Below, piece after piece: positions 44,657-55,024 of a stretch of DNA of 64,000 nt (the stretch's first letter is position 1; every line of letters begins with the position of its first letter). Position numbers and translations under genes: made by a program. Origin of the DNA: Pseudomonas frederiksbergensis (GTDB taxonomy: Bacteria; Pseudomonadota; Gammaproteobacteria; Pseudomonadales; Pseudomonadaceae). The notes under the pieces were generated by a model. It was not told the DNA's origin and searched no databases. It saw only the letters and a program-made list of their open reading frames with translations. The stretch covers positions 5,446,501 through 5,510,500 of the forward strand of contig NZ_CP017886.1 of assembly GCF_001874645.1 (NCBI RefSeq), given 5' to 3'.

Positions 44657-45571
44657 ATGATCAATCAACTCCCCCCCTTGAACGCTGTTCGCGCTTTCGT
44701 GGCCGCCGCTCGTCATCAGAGCTTCAGCCTCGCGGCCGAGGAGCTGCATGTCAGCCACAGTGCCGTCAGTCGTCACATCAAACGGCTTGAGGAGCACCTG
44801 GCCGTGCAGTTGTTCGAGCGGCGTATCCGGCAATCGGTTCTGACCCCGGCAGGACAGCGTTTCTATGAACAGGTCAGCGCTGGACTGTCACAGATTGCCA
44901 ACGCCGCAGCGGCACTCAAGCAACAGGCCTCGCTGCGCACCGTGAAGATCAACGTCCGCCCGACCTTTGCCCTGCGCTGGCTGACGCCCAGGCTGGCGGA
45001 TTTCATGGCGCTGCATCCGGACATAAAACCTGTGGTGGTCACTTCCACTCTGGCGCCCGATCACGCACGAGACGGGTTCGACATTGTCATCCGACGTGGC
45101 CGCGATGGCTGGGCGTCAGACATTCACGCTCAGGTACTGTTTGAAGACGATTTGTTGCTGGTCGCGGCGCCATCGCTGATCCAGCGACTACCGCTCGACG
45201 ACTTGAACGCCCTGAGCCGACATACCCTGCTGACCGCCAAGACACGTCGTGAGGACTGGCACAACTGGGCCCTGCAGTTTGGCGAAACGCAGTCAGCGAC
45301 TCAGACGACGCTGCAGTTCGATCACATGCAACCGGTGCTTCAGGCTGCGGTGGAGGGCGAGGGCATTGCCCTGTGTCCGGCCTCGTTGCTGGGCGATGAC
45401 CTGTCGAGCGGTCGTCTGATCTGTCCGTTGCCCGAACTGCGCATGCCGTTGCCGCGTTATTACTATGGAGTTGCGCCGGACGTGACGGCGCAGACTCAGG
45501 TGTTTCTGGAGTGGCTGTTTGCCCAGGTCGAAGTAGATGCCGGTCAGGTGGGGCGGTTGATTGCAGGGTGA
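44657..45571 (+). CDS. LysR-family regulator, GcvA-like
   Basis: 304 aa. HTH in LPPLNAVRAFVAAARHQSFSLAAEELHVSHSAVSRHIKRLE (~5-44) and effector domain starting KINVRPTFALRWLTPRLADFMALHPDI (~97-123), the GcvA pattern. A ribosome site is weak (TAGACGC before ATG). Divergent from the LysE exporter gene; a local regulator of export is likely. Confidence 0.9.
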   Translation: MINQLPPLNAVRAFVAAARHQSFSLAAEELHVSHSAVSRHIKRLEEHLAVQLFERRIRQSVLTPAGQRFYEQVSAGLSQIANAAAALKQQASLRTVKINVRPTFALRWLTPRLADFMALHPDIKPVVVTSTLAPDHARDGFDIVIRRGRDGWASDIHAQVLFEDDLLLVAAPSLIQRLPLDDLNALSRHTLLTAKTRREDWHNWALQFGETQSATQTTLQFDHMQPVLQAAVEGEGIALCPASLLGDDLSSGRLICPLPELRMPLPRYYYGVAPDVTAQTQVFLEWLFAQVEVDAGQVGRLIAG

Positions 45572-45575
45572 TTTG

Positions 45576-45655
45576 AAGATCAAAAGATCGCAGCCTGCGG
45601 CAGCTCCTACGGGTTTACACCGCTCTCTGTAGGAGCTGCCGAAGGCTGCGATCTT
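45576..45655. repeat. REP pair (inverted)
   Basis: Copies 45576-45610 and 45629-45655 in opposite orientation, 18 bp apart, just after the LysR gene. The second is a variant with GCCGAAGGCTG. Confidence 0.85.
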
Positions 45656-45670
45656 GGCGCGCTGAAAACC

Positions 45671-45708
45671 AAAAGCCCACACACCGCGTTAGCAATGGGT
45701 GGGCTTTT
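45671..45708. terminator. Bidirectional terminator between LysR and ilvE
   Basis: AAAAGCCCAC and GTGGGCTTTT form a 10-bp stem with 18 bases between, with T-runs on both strands. Ends the converging LysR and ilvE transcripts. Confidence 0.8.
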
Positions 45709-45727
45709 CAGTGCGGCAAGCGCTGGA

Positions 45728-46747
45728 TCAGACCTTGACGATCCAGCCCTCTGGCGCTTCGATGTCGCCGGTCTGCACACCGGTCAGCTCTTTGTAGAGC
45801 TTCTGGGTGACCGGGCCGACTTCGGTTTCGCTGTGGAACACGTGCAGTTTGCCGTTGTACTCGATGCCGCCGATTGGCGTGATCACCGCAGCAGTACCGC
45901 AGGCGCCGGCTTCCTTGAAGTCGCCGATCTTGTCGATGAACACGTCGCCTTCAATGACTTCCATACCCAGACGCGATTTTGCCAGCTCGATCAACGACAG
46001 ACGGGTGATGCCCGGCAACACCGAAGGGGATTTCGGCGTGACGAATGTGTTGTCGTGGGTGATACCAAAGAAGTTGGCCGAGCCGACTTCTTCGATCTTC
46101 GTGTGGGTCATCGGGTCCAGATAAATGCAGTCGGCGAAGTGCGCCTTCTTGGCCTCGGAACCGGGCATCAGGCTGGCGGCGTAGTTGCCACCGACCTTGG
46201 CAGCACCGGTGCCTTGTGGCGCGGCGCGGTCGTAGCTGGAAATCAGGAAGTTGTGCGGGGTCAGGCCGCCCTTGAAGTAGGCGCCGACCGGGATGGCGAA
46301 GATCGAGAAGAGGAATTCGGGGGCGGTGCGCACGCCGATGTTGTCACCCACGCCGATCACGAACGGACGCAGGTACAGCGCGCCGCCAGTGCCGTACGGC
46401 GGAATGAAACGCTCGTTGGCACGTACCACGGCCTTGCAGGCTTCGATGAAGTCTTCGGTTTCCACCTGCGCCATCAGCAGGCGAGCGCAGCTGCGCTGCA
46501 TGCGCAGGGCGTTCTGGTCCGGGCGGAACAGGTTGATCGAACCGTCCTTGCAACGATAGGCCTTCATGCCTTCGAAGCATTGCTGGCCGTAGTGCAGGGC
46601 GGTCGAGCCCTCGCTGATATGCAGCACGTTGTCGGAGGTTAAGGTGCCTTTATCCCAGGAACCGTTGCGCCAGTACGACAGATAACGCTTGTCTGTCTTG
46701 ATGTAGTCAAAACCCAGCTTGTCCCAATTGATGCTTTCGTTACCCAT
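45728..46747 (-). CDS. ilvE: Branched-chain amino-acid aminotransferase
   Basis: 339 aa from MGNESINWDKLGFDYIKTDKRYLSYW; the AGAGGG site is 4 nt before this ATG, and an upstream GTG gives 5 more residues. Fold-type IV PLP enzyme, long (eukaryote-like) BCAT form: ALHYGQQCFEGMKAYR, RPDQNALRMQRS (~75-87), Lys184 as the PLP anchor in GAAKVGGNYAASL and ANFFGITHDN. It moves the amino group of Leu, Ile and Val to 2-oxoglutarate. It sits beside the bkd operon, whose substrates are its products. Confidence 0.95.
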   Translation of the reverse strand: MGNESINWDKLGFDYIKTDKRYLSYWRNGSWDKGTLTSDNVLHISEGSTALHYGQQCFEGMKAYRCKDGSINLFRPDQNALRMQRSCARLLMAQVETEDFIEACKAVVRANERFIPPYGTGGALYLRPFVIGVGDNIGVRTAPEFLFSIFAIPVGAYFKGGLTPHNFLISSYDRAAPQGTGAAKVGGNYAASLMPGSEAKKAHFADCIYLDPMTHTKIEEVGSANFFGITHDNTFVTPKSPSVLPGITRLSLIELAKSRLGMEVIEGDVFIDKIGDFKEAGACGTAAVITPIGGIEYNGKLHVFHSETEVGPVTQKLYKELTGVQTGDIEAPEGWIVKV

Positions 46748-46857
46748 GACACCCTCTATCACTTAACAATCGCCTGAACGGTTCAAGGCTTCTGACGTTT
46801 TTCTGGATGGGGACAACAATACTTCATTCCAAAGCTAAATCGCAGTGCAAAAAACCT

Positions 46858-46952
46858 AAAAGATCGCAGCCTGCGGCGGCTCCTACAATATCCGCGAACC
46901 CCTGTAGGAGCTGCCGAAGGTTCGGGCCGCGTTCGGACGATCTTTTGATCTT
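46858..46952. repeat. REP pair (inverted), second copy rearranged
   Basis: Copy 46858-46886 and an inverted copy 46904-46952 whose middle carries an extra GTTCGGGCCGCGTTCGGACG segment. The end of the second copy touches the lpdV stop codon. Confidence 0.8.
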
Positions 46953-48337
46953 CACAAATGCAACGCATGCCCCAGTGCTCGCAACGCCGCTTCCTGCACC
47001 GCTTCACCCAGCGTCGGGTGGGCGTGGATGGTGCCGGCGATGTCTTCCAGGCGAGCGCCCATTTCCAGGGATTGGCCGAACGCTGTCGACAACTCGGACA
47101 CGCCGGCACCGACCGCTTGCCAGCCGACAATCAGGTGATTGTCACGCCGTGCGACCACCCGCACGAAGCCACTTTTCGATTCCAGGGTCATCGCCCGGCC
47201 ATTGGCAGCGAACGGGAAGCTCGACACGATGCAATCCAGGCCTGCGGCCTTGGCTTCGTCCGGGGTCTTGCCGACCACCACCAGTTCCGGGTCGGTAAAG
47301 CACACGGCGGCGATGGCTGTCGGGTTGAACTCGCGGTGTTTGCCCGAAATCAGCTCGGCGACCATTTCACCCTGCGCCATGGCGCGGTGGGCGAGCATTG
47401 GCTCGCCGCTCAAGTCGCCGATGGCCCAGACGTTGCGCATGCTGGTCGCACAGCGGTTGTCGATCTTGATCGCCGAACCGTTCATGTCCAGGTTCAAGGC
47501 TTCAAGGTTCCAGCCCTGGGTGTTGGGTTTGCGTCCGACCGCCACCAGCACCTGATCGGTGGCCAGGTTCAGGGTTTCACCGTTCGGGTCGCGAACTTGT
47601 AAGGTATTGGCTTGTGAATCAAAGCCTTCAACGCTGTGCTTCAAGTAAAGCTTCACGCCGAGTTGTTTGAGGGCTTCGTTCACCGGTTGGGTCAGTTCGG
47701 CGTCGTAGGCCGGCAGAATGCGATCCTGCGCTTCGACCACGCTGACTTCAGCGCCGAGCTTGCGGTAGGCAATGCCCAGCTCAAGCCCGATGTAGCCGCC
47801 ACCGACCACGATCAGCTGTTTTGGCACGCTTTTCGGCGTCAGGGCTTCGGTGGAGGAGATGATCGGCCCGCCAATCGGCAGCATTGGCAGGTTGACGCTT
47901 TTCGAACCAGTGGCCAGCAGCAGGTGTTCGCACTGGATGCGGGTGTCGCCGACTTCGACGGTTTTGCCGTCGATGACCTTGGCCCAGCCGTGAATGACCT
48001 GGACCTTGTGCTTCTTCAGCAGTGCCGCAACGCCGGTGGTCAGGCGATCAACAATGCCGTCCTTCCACTCGACGCTTTTGCCGATGTCCAGGGTTGGCGC
48101 CGAGACGTTGATCCCGAGGGCCGAGTGCTGGCTGTGATGCTGAGTCTGATGAAACTGCTCAGCCACATGAATCAGCGCTTTCGACGGAATGCAGCCGATG
48201 TTCAGGCAGGTACCGCCGAGCGACTGGCCTTCGACCAGAATGGTGCTGATGCCCAGCTGACCTGCACGAATCGCCGCCACATAACCGCCAGGGCCGCCGC
48301 CGATAATCAGCAGCGTAGTGTTCAAAGTCTGTTGCAT
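46952..48337 (-). CDS. lpdV: Dihydrolipoyl dehydrogenase, branched-chain complex (LPD-Val)
   Basis: 461 aa. FAD motif [21 protein letters not shown] (~9-29), redox pair Cys44/Cys49 in [16 protein letters not shown] motif [27 protein letters not shown] (~179) and catalytic His in [15 protein letters not shown] (~441). It is the E3 of the branched-chain keto-acid complex. It starts 17 bp after bkdB, as the last gene of bkdA1-bkdA2-bkdB-lpdV. Confidence 0.95.
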   Translation of the reverse strand: MQQTLNTTLLIIGGGPGGYVAAIRAGQLGISTILVEGQSLGGTCLNIGCIPSKALIHVAEQFHQTQHHSQHSALGINVSAPTLDIGKSVEWKDGIVDRLTTGVAALLKKHKVQVIHGWAKVIDGKTVEVGDTRIQCEHLLLATGSKSVNLPMLPIGGPIISSTEALTPKSVPKQLIVVGGGYIGLELGIAYRKLGAEVSVVEAQDRILPAYDAELTQPVNEALKQLGVKLYLKHSVEGFDSQANTLQVRDPNGETLNLATDQVLVAVGRKPNTQGWNLEALNLDMNGSAIKIDNRCATSMRNVWAIGDLSGEPMLAHRAMAQGEMVAELISGKHREFNPTAIAAVCFTDPELVVVGKTPDEAKAAGLDCIVSSFPFAANGRAMTLESKSGFVRVVARRDNHLIVGWQAVGAGVSELSTAFGQSLEMGARLEDIAGTIHAHPTLGEAVQEAALRALGHALHL

Positions 48338-48354
48338 GCATGCCCCACTAATAA

Positions 48355-49632
48355 TCAGTCCACAAACAGGGTTGCGGGTTGTTCGAGCAAGCCGCGAATG
48401 GCCTGGATGAATTGCGCCGCGTCCATGCCATCGACCACCCGGTGATCGAAGGAGCTGGAGAGGTTCATCATCTTGCGAATCACGATCTGGCCTTTGATCA
48501 CCATCGGCCGCTCGACGATCTTGTTGACGCCGACGATGGCCACTTCCGGCAGGTTCAGCACCGGGGTGCTGACGATGCCGCCCAACGCGCCGAGGCTGGT
48601 CAGGGTGATGGTCGAGCCGGACAGTTCATCGCGGCTGGCCTTGCCATTGCGCGCAGCAGTGGCCAGACGGGAGATTTCTGCGGCGCTGTCCCACAGGCTG
48701 CGAGCCTCGGCGTGACGCACCACAGGCACCATCAAACCGATGTCGCTTTGGGTCGCGACGCCCACATGCACCGCACCGAGGCGGGTGATGACCTGGGCTT
48801 CGTCGTCGTAACGGGCGTTGATCTGCGGGAAGTCGCGCAGGGCGACGACCATGGCACGCACCAGGAACGGCAGCAACGTCAGCTTGCCGCGGGTGGCGCC
48901 GTGTTTCTCATTCAGATTCGCACGCAGTTCTTCCACTGCAGTGACGTCGATCTCTTCGACGTAGCTGAAGTGTGCCGCACGCTGAGTCGCGTCCTGCATC
49001 CGCTGGGCGATCTTGCGACGCATGCCGATCACCGGGATCTGCTGTTCGTCGTTGCGTTCGGCGTAAGCGGCCACGGTGCCCGACTGCGGCTGTTGACCTT
49101 GCGCCAGATAGGCGTCGAGGTCCTCGTGAAGAATCCGCCCGGCCGGGCCGGTGCCACGGACCAGGCGCAATTGGATGCCGGCCTCCAGCGCATGTTTGCG
49201 CACGGCCGGGGAGGCCAGCGGGCGCTCATCGGCCTCGCGAGCGACCAGCGGGCCTTGCGGCACGACAGGACGAACCGGTGCGGCGGGTTTGCTTTCAACC
49301 ACGGCTTCGACTTTCGGTGCGGCAACCGGCGCAGGCTTCGGTGTTGCTGCGACTACCGCTGGCTGAGAAGACTCTTTGACGTTGCCCGCGCCTTCCACTT
49401 CGATGCTGATCAAGATACTGCCGACGGCCATGACTTCGCCAGGCACACCGCCCAAGGCAATAACCTTGCCATGCACCGGGGACGGGATGTCGACCATCGC
49501 CTTGTCGGTCATCACATCGGCCAGCACCTGATCTTCGACGACCATGTCGCCGACCTTGACGTGCCATACCGACAGTTCAACTTCTGCAATGCCTTCGCCA
49601 ATGTCCGGCATTTTAATAACGTGCGTGCCCAT
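48355..49632 (-). CDS. bkdB: Lipoamide acyltransferase (E2) of branched-chain keto-acid dehydrogenase
   Basis: 425 aa. N-terminal lipoyl domain with Lys44 ([13 protein letters not shown]), then an Ala/Pro linker (~88-135), an E3/E1-binding domain ([27 protein letters not shown], ~138-165) and a catalytic domain with His in [16 protein letters not shown] near the end. It transfers the acyl group from E1 to CoA. Start immediately follows the bkdA2 stop, with no gap. Confidence 0.95.
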   Translation of the reverse strand: MGTHVIKMPDIGEGIAEVELSVWHVKVGDMVVEDQVLADVMTDKAMVDIPSPVHGKVIALGGVPGEVMAVGSILISIEVEGAGNVKESSQPAVVAATPKPAPVAAPKVEAVVESKPAAPVRPVVPQGPLVAREADERPLASPAVRKHALEAGIQLRLVRGTGPAGRILHEDLDAYLAQGQQPQSGTVAAYAERNDEQQIPVIGMRRKIAQRMQDATQRAAHFSYVEEIDVTAVEELRANLNEKHGATRGKLTLLPFLVRAMVVALRDFPQINARYDDEAQVITRLGAVHVGVATQSDIGLMVPVVRHAEARSLWDSAAEISRLATAARNGKASRDELSGSTITLTSLGALGGIVSTPVLNLPEVAIVGVNKIVERPMVIKGQIVIRKMMNLSSSFDHRVVDGMDAAQFIQAIRGLLEQPATLFVD

Positions 49633-50691
49633 TCAGACCTCCATGACCCGTTTCAAAGCCGCGCCCACACGGGACGGACCAGGGAAATACGCCCACTCTT
49701 GCGCATGCGGGTAGGGAGTATCCCAACCGGTCACACGTTCGATCGGCGCTTCCAGGTAGTGGAAGCAATGTTCTTGCACCAGCGACACCAGTTCGGCGCC
49801 AAAGCCGCAGGTGCGGGTCGCTTCGTGGACAACCACGCAACGGCCGGTTTTCTTCACCGACTTGACGATGGTCTCCAGGTCCAGCGGCCACAGGCTGCGC
49901 AGGTCGATGACTTCGGCGTCGATGCCGGATTCTTCGGCGGCCACTTGCGAGACATACACGGTGGTACCGTAGGTCAGGATGGTCACGTCCTTGCCCGGAC
50001 GGGTGATGGCGGCGACGTCCAGCGGCACGGTGTAGTAACCGTCCGGTACTTGCGCGGCCGGGTGTTTCGACCACGGGGTTACCGGGCGGTCGTGATGGCC
50101 GTCGAACGGGCCGTTGTACAGGCGTTTTGGCTCAAGGAAGATCACCGGGTCATCGTTTTCGATGGAGGCGATCAGCAGGCCTTTGGCGTCGTAGGGGTTG
50201 GACGGCATGACCGTGCGCAAACCGCAGACCTGGGTGAACATCGCTTCAATGCTCTGGCTGTGGGTCTGGCCACCGTAGATACCGCCGCCGCAAGGCATGC
50301 GCAGGGTCATTGGTGCAGTGAACTCGCCGGCCGAGCGATAGCGCAGGCGGGCTGCTTCGGAAATGATCTGGTCCGACGCCGGGTAGACGTAATCGGCGAA
50401 CTGGATCTCTGCCACCGGACGCAAACCGTAGGCACCCATGCCGACAGCGACGCCGACGATGCCGCTTTCGGAGATCGGTGCATCGAACACCCGCGAGGTG
50501 CCGTATTTGCTCTGCAGGCCTTCGGTGCAACGGAACACGCCGCCGAAGTAGCCGACGTCCTGGCCGAACACCACGACATTGTCGTCGCGCTCAAGCATCA
50601 CGTCCATGGCCGAGCGCAGGGCCTGGATCATGGTCATGGTGGTCGTGGTCATGGCGGTTTCCAGCTCGATATTATTGTTGTGATCGTTCAT
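49633..50691 (-). CDS. bkdA2: Branched-chain 2-oxoacid dehydrogenase E1 beta
   Basis: 352 aa from MNDHNNNIELETAMTTTTMTMIQAL. E1-beta pattern: LERDDNVVVFGQDVGYFGGVFRCTEGL, ISESGIVGVAVGMGAYGLRPVAEIQFADYVYPA, MRMPCGGGIYGGQTHSQSIEAM, and a C-terminal domain with TRTCGFGAELVSLVQEH. It resembles P. putida BkdA2 closely. Starts 1 bp after bkdA1 stop. Together with BkdA1 it binds thiamine diphosphate and decarboxylates 2-oxoisovalerate and its analogues. Confidence 0.95.
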   Translation of the reverse strand: MNDHNNNIELETAMTTTTMTMIQALRSAMDVMLERDDNVVVFGQDVGYFGGVFRCTEGLQSKYGTSRVFDAPISESGIVGVAVGMGAYGLRPVAEIQFADYVYPASDQIISEAARLRYRSAGEFTAPMTLRMPCGGGIYGGQTHSQSIEAMFTQVCGLRTVMPSNPYDAKGLLIASIENDDPVIFLEPKRLYNGPFDGHHDRPVTPWSKHPAAQVPDGYYTVPLDVAAITRPGKDVTILTYGTTVYVSQVAAEESGIDAEVIDLRSLWPLDLETIVKSVKKTGRCVVVHEATRTCGFGAELVSLVQEHCFHYLEAPIERVTGWDTPYPHAQEWAYFPGPSRVGAALKRVMEV

Positions 50692-50692
50692 G

Positions 50693-51973
<1,281 letters not shown>

Positions 51974-52089
51974 TCATTCTTCGATAAAAGAAATCTTGTC
52001 CTACAACAATCATAGGCCGGGCCAAGAAGAATATTTATCTCTGTTTCGTTGCGCTTAAGGTCATTTGAGGATAAAAAATCTGCATAAAC

Positions 52090-52110
52090 ATAAAAAAACA
52101 GGTTTTTTAT
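52090..52110 (+). promoter_or_regulatory. A/T hairpin in the bkdR leader
   Basis: ATAAAAAA and TTTTTTAT pair over 8 bp around ACAGG, ending 3 bases before the bkdR ATG. The loop contains the only Shine-Dalgarno-like AGG, and the A-rich arm resembles Crc/Hfq targets, so it may limit BkdR translation. Confidence 0.4.
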
Positions 52111-52113
52111 CTC

Positions 52114-52602
52114 ATGCGCAAACTTGACCGTACCGACATCGGCATTCTCAACAGCCTTCAGGAGAACGCCCGCATCACCAACGCCGACCTCGCACGCTCA
52201 GTGAATCTGTCACCGACACCGTGTTTCAACCGGGTCAAGGCGATGGAGGAATTGGGGCTGATTCGCGAGCAGGTCACGCTGCTGGACGCCGAACTGCTGG
52301 GGCTGCACGTCAACGTGTTCATTCACGTCAGCCTGGAGAAACAGGTGGAGGAGGCGCTGGCGCAGTTCGAGGCAGCCATCGCCAATCGTCCGGAGGTGAT
52401 GGAGTGCTACCTGATGGCCGGCGACCCGGACTATTTGATCCGTGTCCTGGTGCCGACCATTCAGTCGCTGGAGCGCTTCATGATGGACTTTCTGACCAAA
52501 GTTCCGGGCGTCGCCAACATCCGCTCAAGCTTTGCGCTGAAGCAGGTGCGCTATAAGACGGCGTTGCCGTTGCCGGCCAATGGCTTGACCTTGGCCAACT
52601 AA
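52114..52602 (+). CDS. bkdR: Lrp/AsnC-family regulator of the bkd operon
   Basis: 162 aa. HTH in [50 protein letters not shown] (1-50), then the ACT-like RAM domain ([51 protein letters not shown]). P. putida BkdR activates bkdA1 with branched-chain amino acids as coeffectors. Position and orientation next to bkdA1 are the same here. Confidence 0.95.
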   Translation: MRKLDRTDIGILNSLQENARITNADLARSVNLSPTPCFNRVKAMEELGLIREQVTLLDAELLGLHVNVFIHVSLEKQVEEALAQFEAAIANRPEVMECYLMAGDPDYLIRVLVPTIQSLERFMMDFLTKVPGVANIRSSFALKQVRYKTALPLPANGLTLAN

Positions 52603-52610
52603 GATCACCG

Positions 52611-52711
52611 TCAAAAGATCGTCCGAACGCGGCCCGAACCTGCGGCAGCTCCTACATGGGGTGGCTCGTGGTCGGCGTAGGAGCTGCCGCAGGCTGCGAT
52701 CTTTTGATCTT
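52611..52711. repeat. REP pair (inverted), first copy rearranged
   Basis: Copy 52611-52655 carries the same CGTCCGAACGCGGCCCGAAC segment (as reverse complement) as the variant at 46904; a standard copy follows at 52677-52711. Confidence 0.8.
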
Positions 52712-52715
52712 GGGT

Positions 52716-53579
52716 TCAGAATTGGTTCAGCGGGATCTTCAGGTACACCACGTCGTTGTTTTCCGCTGGCGGCAGGTTCCCCGCCCGCACATTCACTTGA
52801 ATTGCCGGCAGCATCAACGTCGGCATGCATAAGCCCTCATCGCGCTGGGTGCGCATCTCGACGAACGCCGCTTCGTCGATACCGTCATGCACATGAATAT
52901 TGCTGTTGCGTTGCTCGCCGACGGTGGTCATGCACTGAGAAGTGCGGCCGGCTGGCGGGTAGTCATGGCAGACATAGAGACGGGTGTCGGCGGGGAAAGC
53001 CAGCAATGTGTGCATCGAGGCGAATAGCTGATTGGCGTTGCCGCCGGGAAAGTCGCAACGGGCGGTGCCGACGTCAGGCATGAACAGCGTGTCGCCCACC
53101 AGAATCAATTCATCGTCAATCAGATAGGCCATGTCCGCCGGGGTGTGCCCTGGGACATGCAGCGCCTTGGCCTTGAGGTTGCCGATGGCAAACACCTCGT
53201 CCGGCGCAAACAAGTGGTCGAACTGCGAACCGTCGCTGCGGAACGCCGGCTCGAGGTTGAACAGACTTTTGAAGACGTCCTGCACCTGGCTGATGGCCTG
53301 GCCGATGGCGATCTTGCCGCCCAGTTCTCGGCGCAGATAGGGCGCGGCGGACAGGTGATCGGCGTGGGCGTGGGTTTCCAGCAGCCATTGGGTTTGCAAT
53401 TGGTGCTCGCGGACGAAAGCAATCACCCGGTCAGCCTGAGTGGTAGCGGTTCTGCCGGACGCCGGGTGGTAATCGAGTACTGAATCGACAATCGCGCAGC
53501 GGCTGCCGTCGTGTTCGTAGATCACATACGTATAGGTCGACGAGGCGTCGTCAAGGAAGGCTTGGATCAACGCTGGCAT
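52716..53579 (-). CDS. blh: Metallo-beta-lactamase-fold hydrolase, Blh/persulfide dioxygenase-like
   Basis: 287 aa from MPALIQAFLDDASSTYTYVIYEHDG. Metal site LETHAHADHLSAAPYL (~66-81), VPGHTPADMAYLI, VGDTLFMPDVGTARCDFPGG and CHDYPP. It belongs to the ETHE1/Blh group, which oxidises glutathione persulfide in sulfide detoxification. Divergent from bigR with a perfect palindrome between them, the arrangement of the bigR-blh unit of Xylella and Agrobacterium. An upstream extension of 12 codons is unlikely. Confidence 0.85.
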   Translation of the reverse strand: MPALIQAFLDDASSTYTYVIYEHDGSRCAIVDSVLDYHPASGRTATTQADRVIAFVREHQLQTQWLLETHAHADHLSAAPYLRRELGGKIAIGQAISQVQDVFKSLFNLEPAFRSDGSQFDHLFAPDEVFAIGNLKAKALHVPGHTPADMAYLIDDELILVGDTLFMPDVGTARCDFPGGNANQLFASMHTLLAFPADTRLYVCHDYPPAGRTSQCMTTVGEQRNSNIHVHDGIDEAAFVEMRTQRDEGLCMPTLMLPAIQVNVRAGNLPPAENNDVVYLKIPLNQF

Positions 53580-53629
53580 GGTGGCGGGCCCTGGCTGGAT
53601 GACAGAAAGACACAAGGGGTTGCAACACT

Positions 53630-53645
53630 TTATGTTTAAACATAA
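53630..53645. promoter_or_regulatory. BigR operator candidate
   Basis: TTATGTTTAAACATAA is a perfect 16-bp palindrome, A/T-rich, 37 bp before bigR and 50 bp before blh. It is centrally placed to repress both genes, as BigR boxes do. Confidence 0.75.
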
Positions 53646-53682
53646 TGTCCGCAGCTTAAGTGACGACTAAGGTTATCTGCAA

Positions 53683-54018
53683 ATGCAATCCAGTCTAAGC
53701 GAAGGTGAAGTGGCGCAACTGCGTGCCTCGGCCTCCAAGGCCTGCGCGCTGCTCAAGGCCTTGGCCAATGAGGACCGCCTGCTGATCCTCTGCCAGTTGA
53801 CCCAGGGCGAGCGCAACGTCGGCGAATTGGAAACCATGACCGATGTGCGTCAACCAACGCTGTCCCAACAGTTGGGTATTTTACGCGACGAAGGACTGGT
53901 GAGTACTCGGCGTGAAGGCAAATACATTTTCTACGGCCTGGCCAGCCACGAAGTGATTCAGGTGATGAAAACACTCTCCGGCCTGTATTGCGGCGCGGTG
54001 ATAAAAAGCTGGGCGTGA
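53683..54018 (+). CDS. bigR: ArsR-type sulfide-responsive repressor BigR
   Basis: 111 aa winged helix (ALANEDRLLILCQLTQGERNVGELETMTDVRQPTLSQQLGILRDEGLVSTRREGKYIFYGL). Two Cys, 37 and 103, are 66 residues apart, the same spacing as the thiol-switch pair Cys42/Cys108 of Xylella BigR. On persulfide formation the switch releases DNA. It is followed by a TauE-type exporter gene, forming the sulfur unit blh-bigR-tauE. Confidence 0.9.
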   Translation: MQSSLSEGEVAQLRASASKACALLKALANEDRLLILCQLTQGERNVGELETMTDVRQPTLSQQLGILRDEGLVSTRREGKYIFYGLASHEVIQVMKTLSGLYCGAVIKSWA

Positions 54019-54057
54019 GCCTTTTCGGGCAACCCCCCTTGTAGAGGCAACAACCTA

Positions 54058-54132
54058 TGAACGATCAACACTGGGGCCAGACCATCAGTGCCGACCTCGG
54101 GCAGCACGGTGTCACGTCCAAAGTCGATTGAG
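54058..54132 (+). CDS. Possible 24-codon ORF between bigR and tauE
   Basis: ATG with AGAGG 9 nt upstream, reads MNDQHWGQTISADLGQHGVTSK and stops at TGA 54130. It ends 8 bp before the tauE gene. It may be a leader peptide or remains of a larger gene; nothing in it is recognised. Confidence 0.25.
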
Positions 54133-54140
54133 AGAACCCT

Positions 54141-54941
54141 ATGCTGCTGGCGACATTGTTTGGTGTGGTGATGGGTCTGGTCCTGGGGTTGACCGGGGCC
54201 GGCGGTGGCATTCTTGCGGTGCCGGCCTTGGTGCTCGGGTTGGGCTGGACCATGACCCACGCGGCGCCGGTGGCGTTGTTTGCGGTGGGCAGTGCAGCGG
54301 CGGTCGGCGCCATCGACGGCTTGCGCCATGGATTGGTGCGTTACCGTGCGGCGTTGTTGATTGCCTTATTGGGCGCGGTGTTTTCTCCGGTGGGGATCTA
54401 CTTTGCCCATCAGTTGCCGGAAAAAGTCCTGATGATCCTGTTCAGTCTGCTGATGGTCATGGTGGCCTGGCGGATGCTGCGGCGAGAAAAACAGGAGCCG
54501 GGGCCGAGCGATCATGGCCACGCCAACTGGGGTCAGAAGAATTGCATGCTCGATCAACAGACCGGGCGCTTTTCCTGGACCGCCAAATGCACCGCAACGC
54601 TGGCTGCGCTGGGGGCGGTGACCGGGGTGGTTTCAGGCTTGCTCGGGGTCGGTGGCGGTTTCCTGATCGTGCCGGCATTCAAGCAACTGACTGACGTGCA
54701 GATGCGTGGCATCGTCGCCACCTCCTTGATGGTCATCAGTTTGATCTCGGCGATCGGGGTGATCGGCGCCTTTCATGCCGGGGTGACCATTGATGCTCTG
54801 GGCGCGGCTTTTATCGCCGCCAGCATCGTCGGGATGGTAATGGGGCGGCGACTGTGCGCCCGGGTTCCGGCCCGGGCACTTCAAGTGGGGTTTGCCAGCG
54901 TGTGCCTGGTGGTCGCCGGTTATATGTTACTCAAGGCCTGA
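54141..54941 (+). CDS. TauE/SafE-family exporter
   Basis: 266 aa, about 8 spans, two related halves: GLVLGLTGAGGGILAVPALVLGLGWTMTHAAPVALFAVG (~11-49) and VSGLLGVGGGFLIVPAFKQLTDVQMRGIVATSLMVI (~168-203), the Gly-rich repeat pattern of sulfite/organosulfonate exporters. GAGAG is 6 nt before the ATG. Following bigR it probably exports sulfite or another product of persulfide oxidation. Confidence 0.9.
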   Translation: MLLATLFGVVMGLVLGLTGAGGGILAVPALVLGLGWTMTHAAPVALFAVGSAAAVGAIDGLRHGLVRYRAALLIALLGAVFSPVGIYFAHQLPEKVLMILFSLLMVMVAWRMLRREKQEPGPSDHGHANWGQKNCMLDQQTGRFSWTAKCTATLAALGAVTGVVSGLLGVGGGFLIVPAFKQLTDVQMRGIVATSLMVISLISAIGVIGAFHAGVTIDALGAAFIAASIVGMVMGRRLCARVPARALQVGFASVCLVVAGYMLLKA

Positions 54942-55024
54942 AATCAGTGGTTGCTGTGCAGCGAACTGGCAAGAAATCTCTGGCTCATGTTTACTGCCTT
55001 CAATACCGATGACAAGGTCACCGA

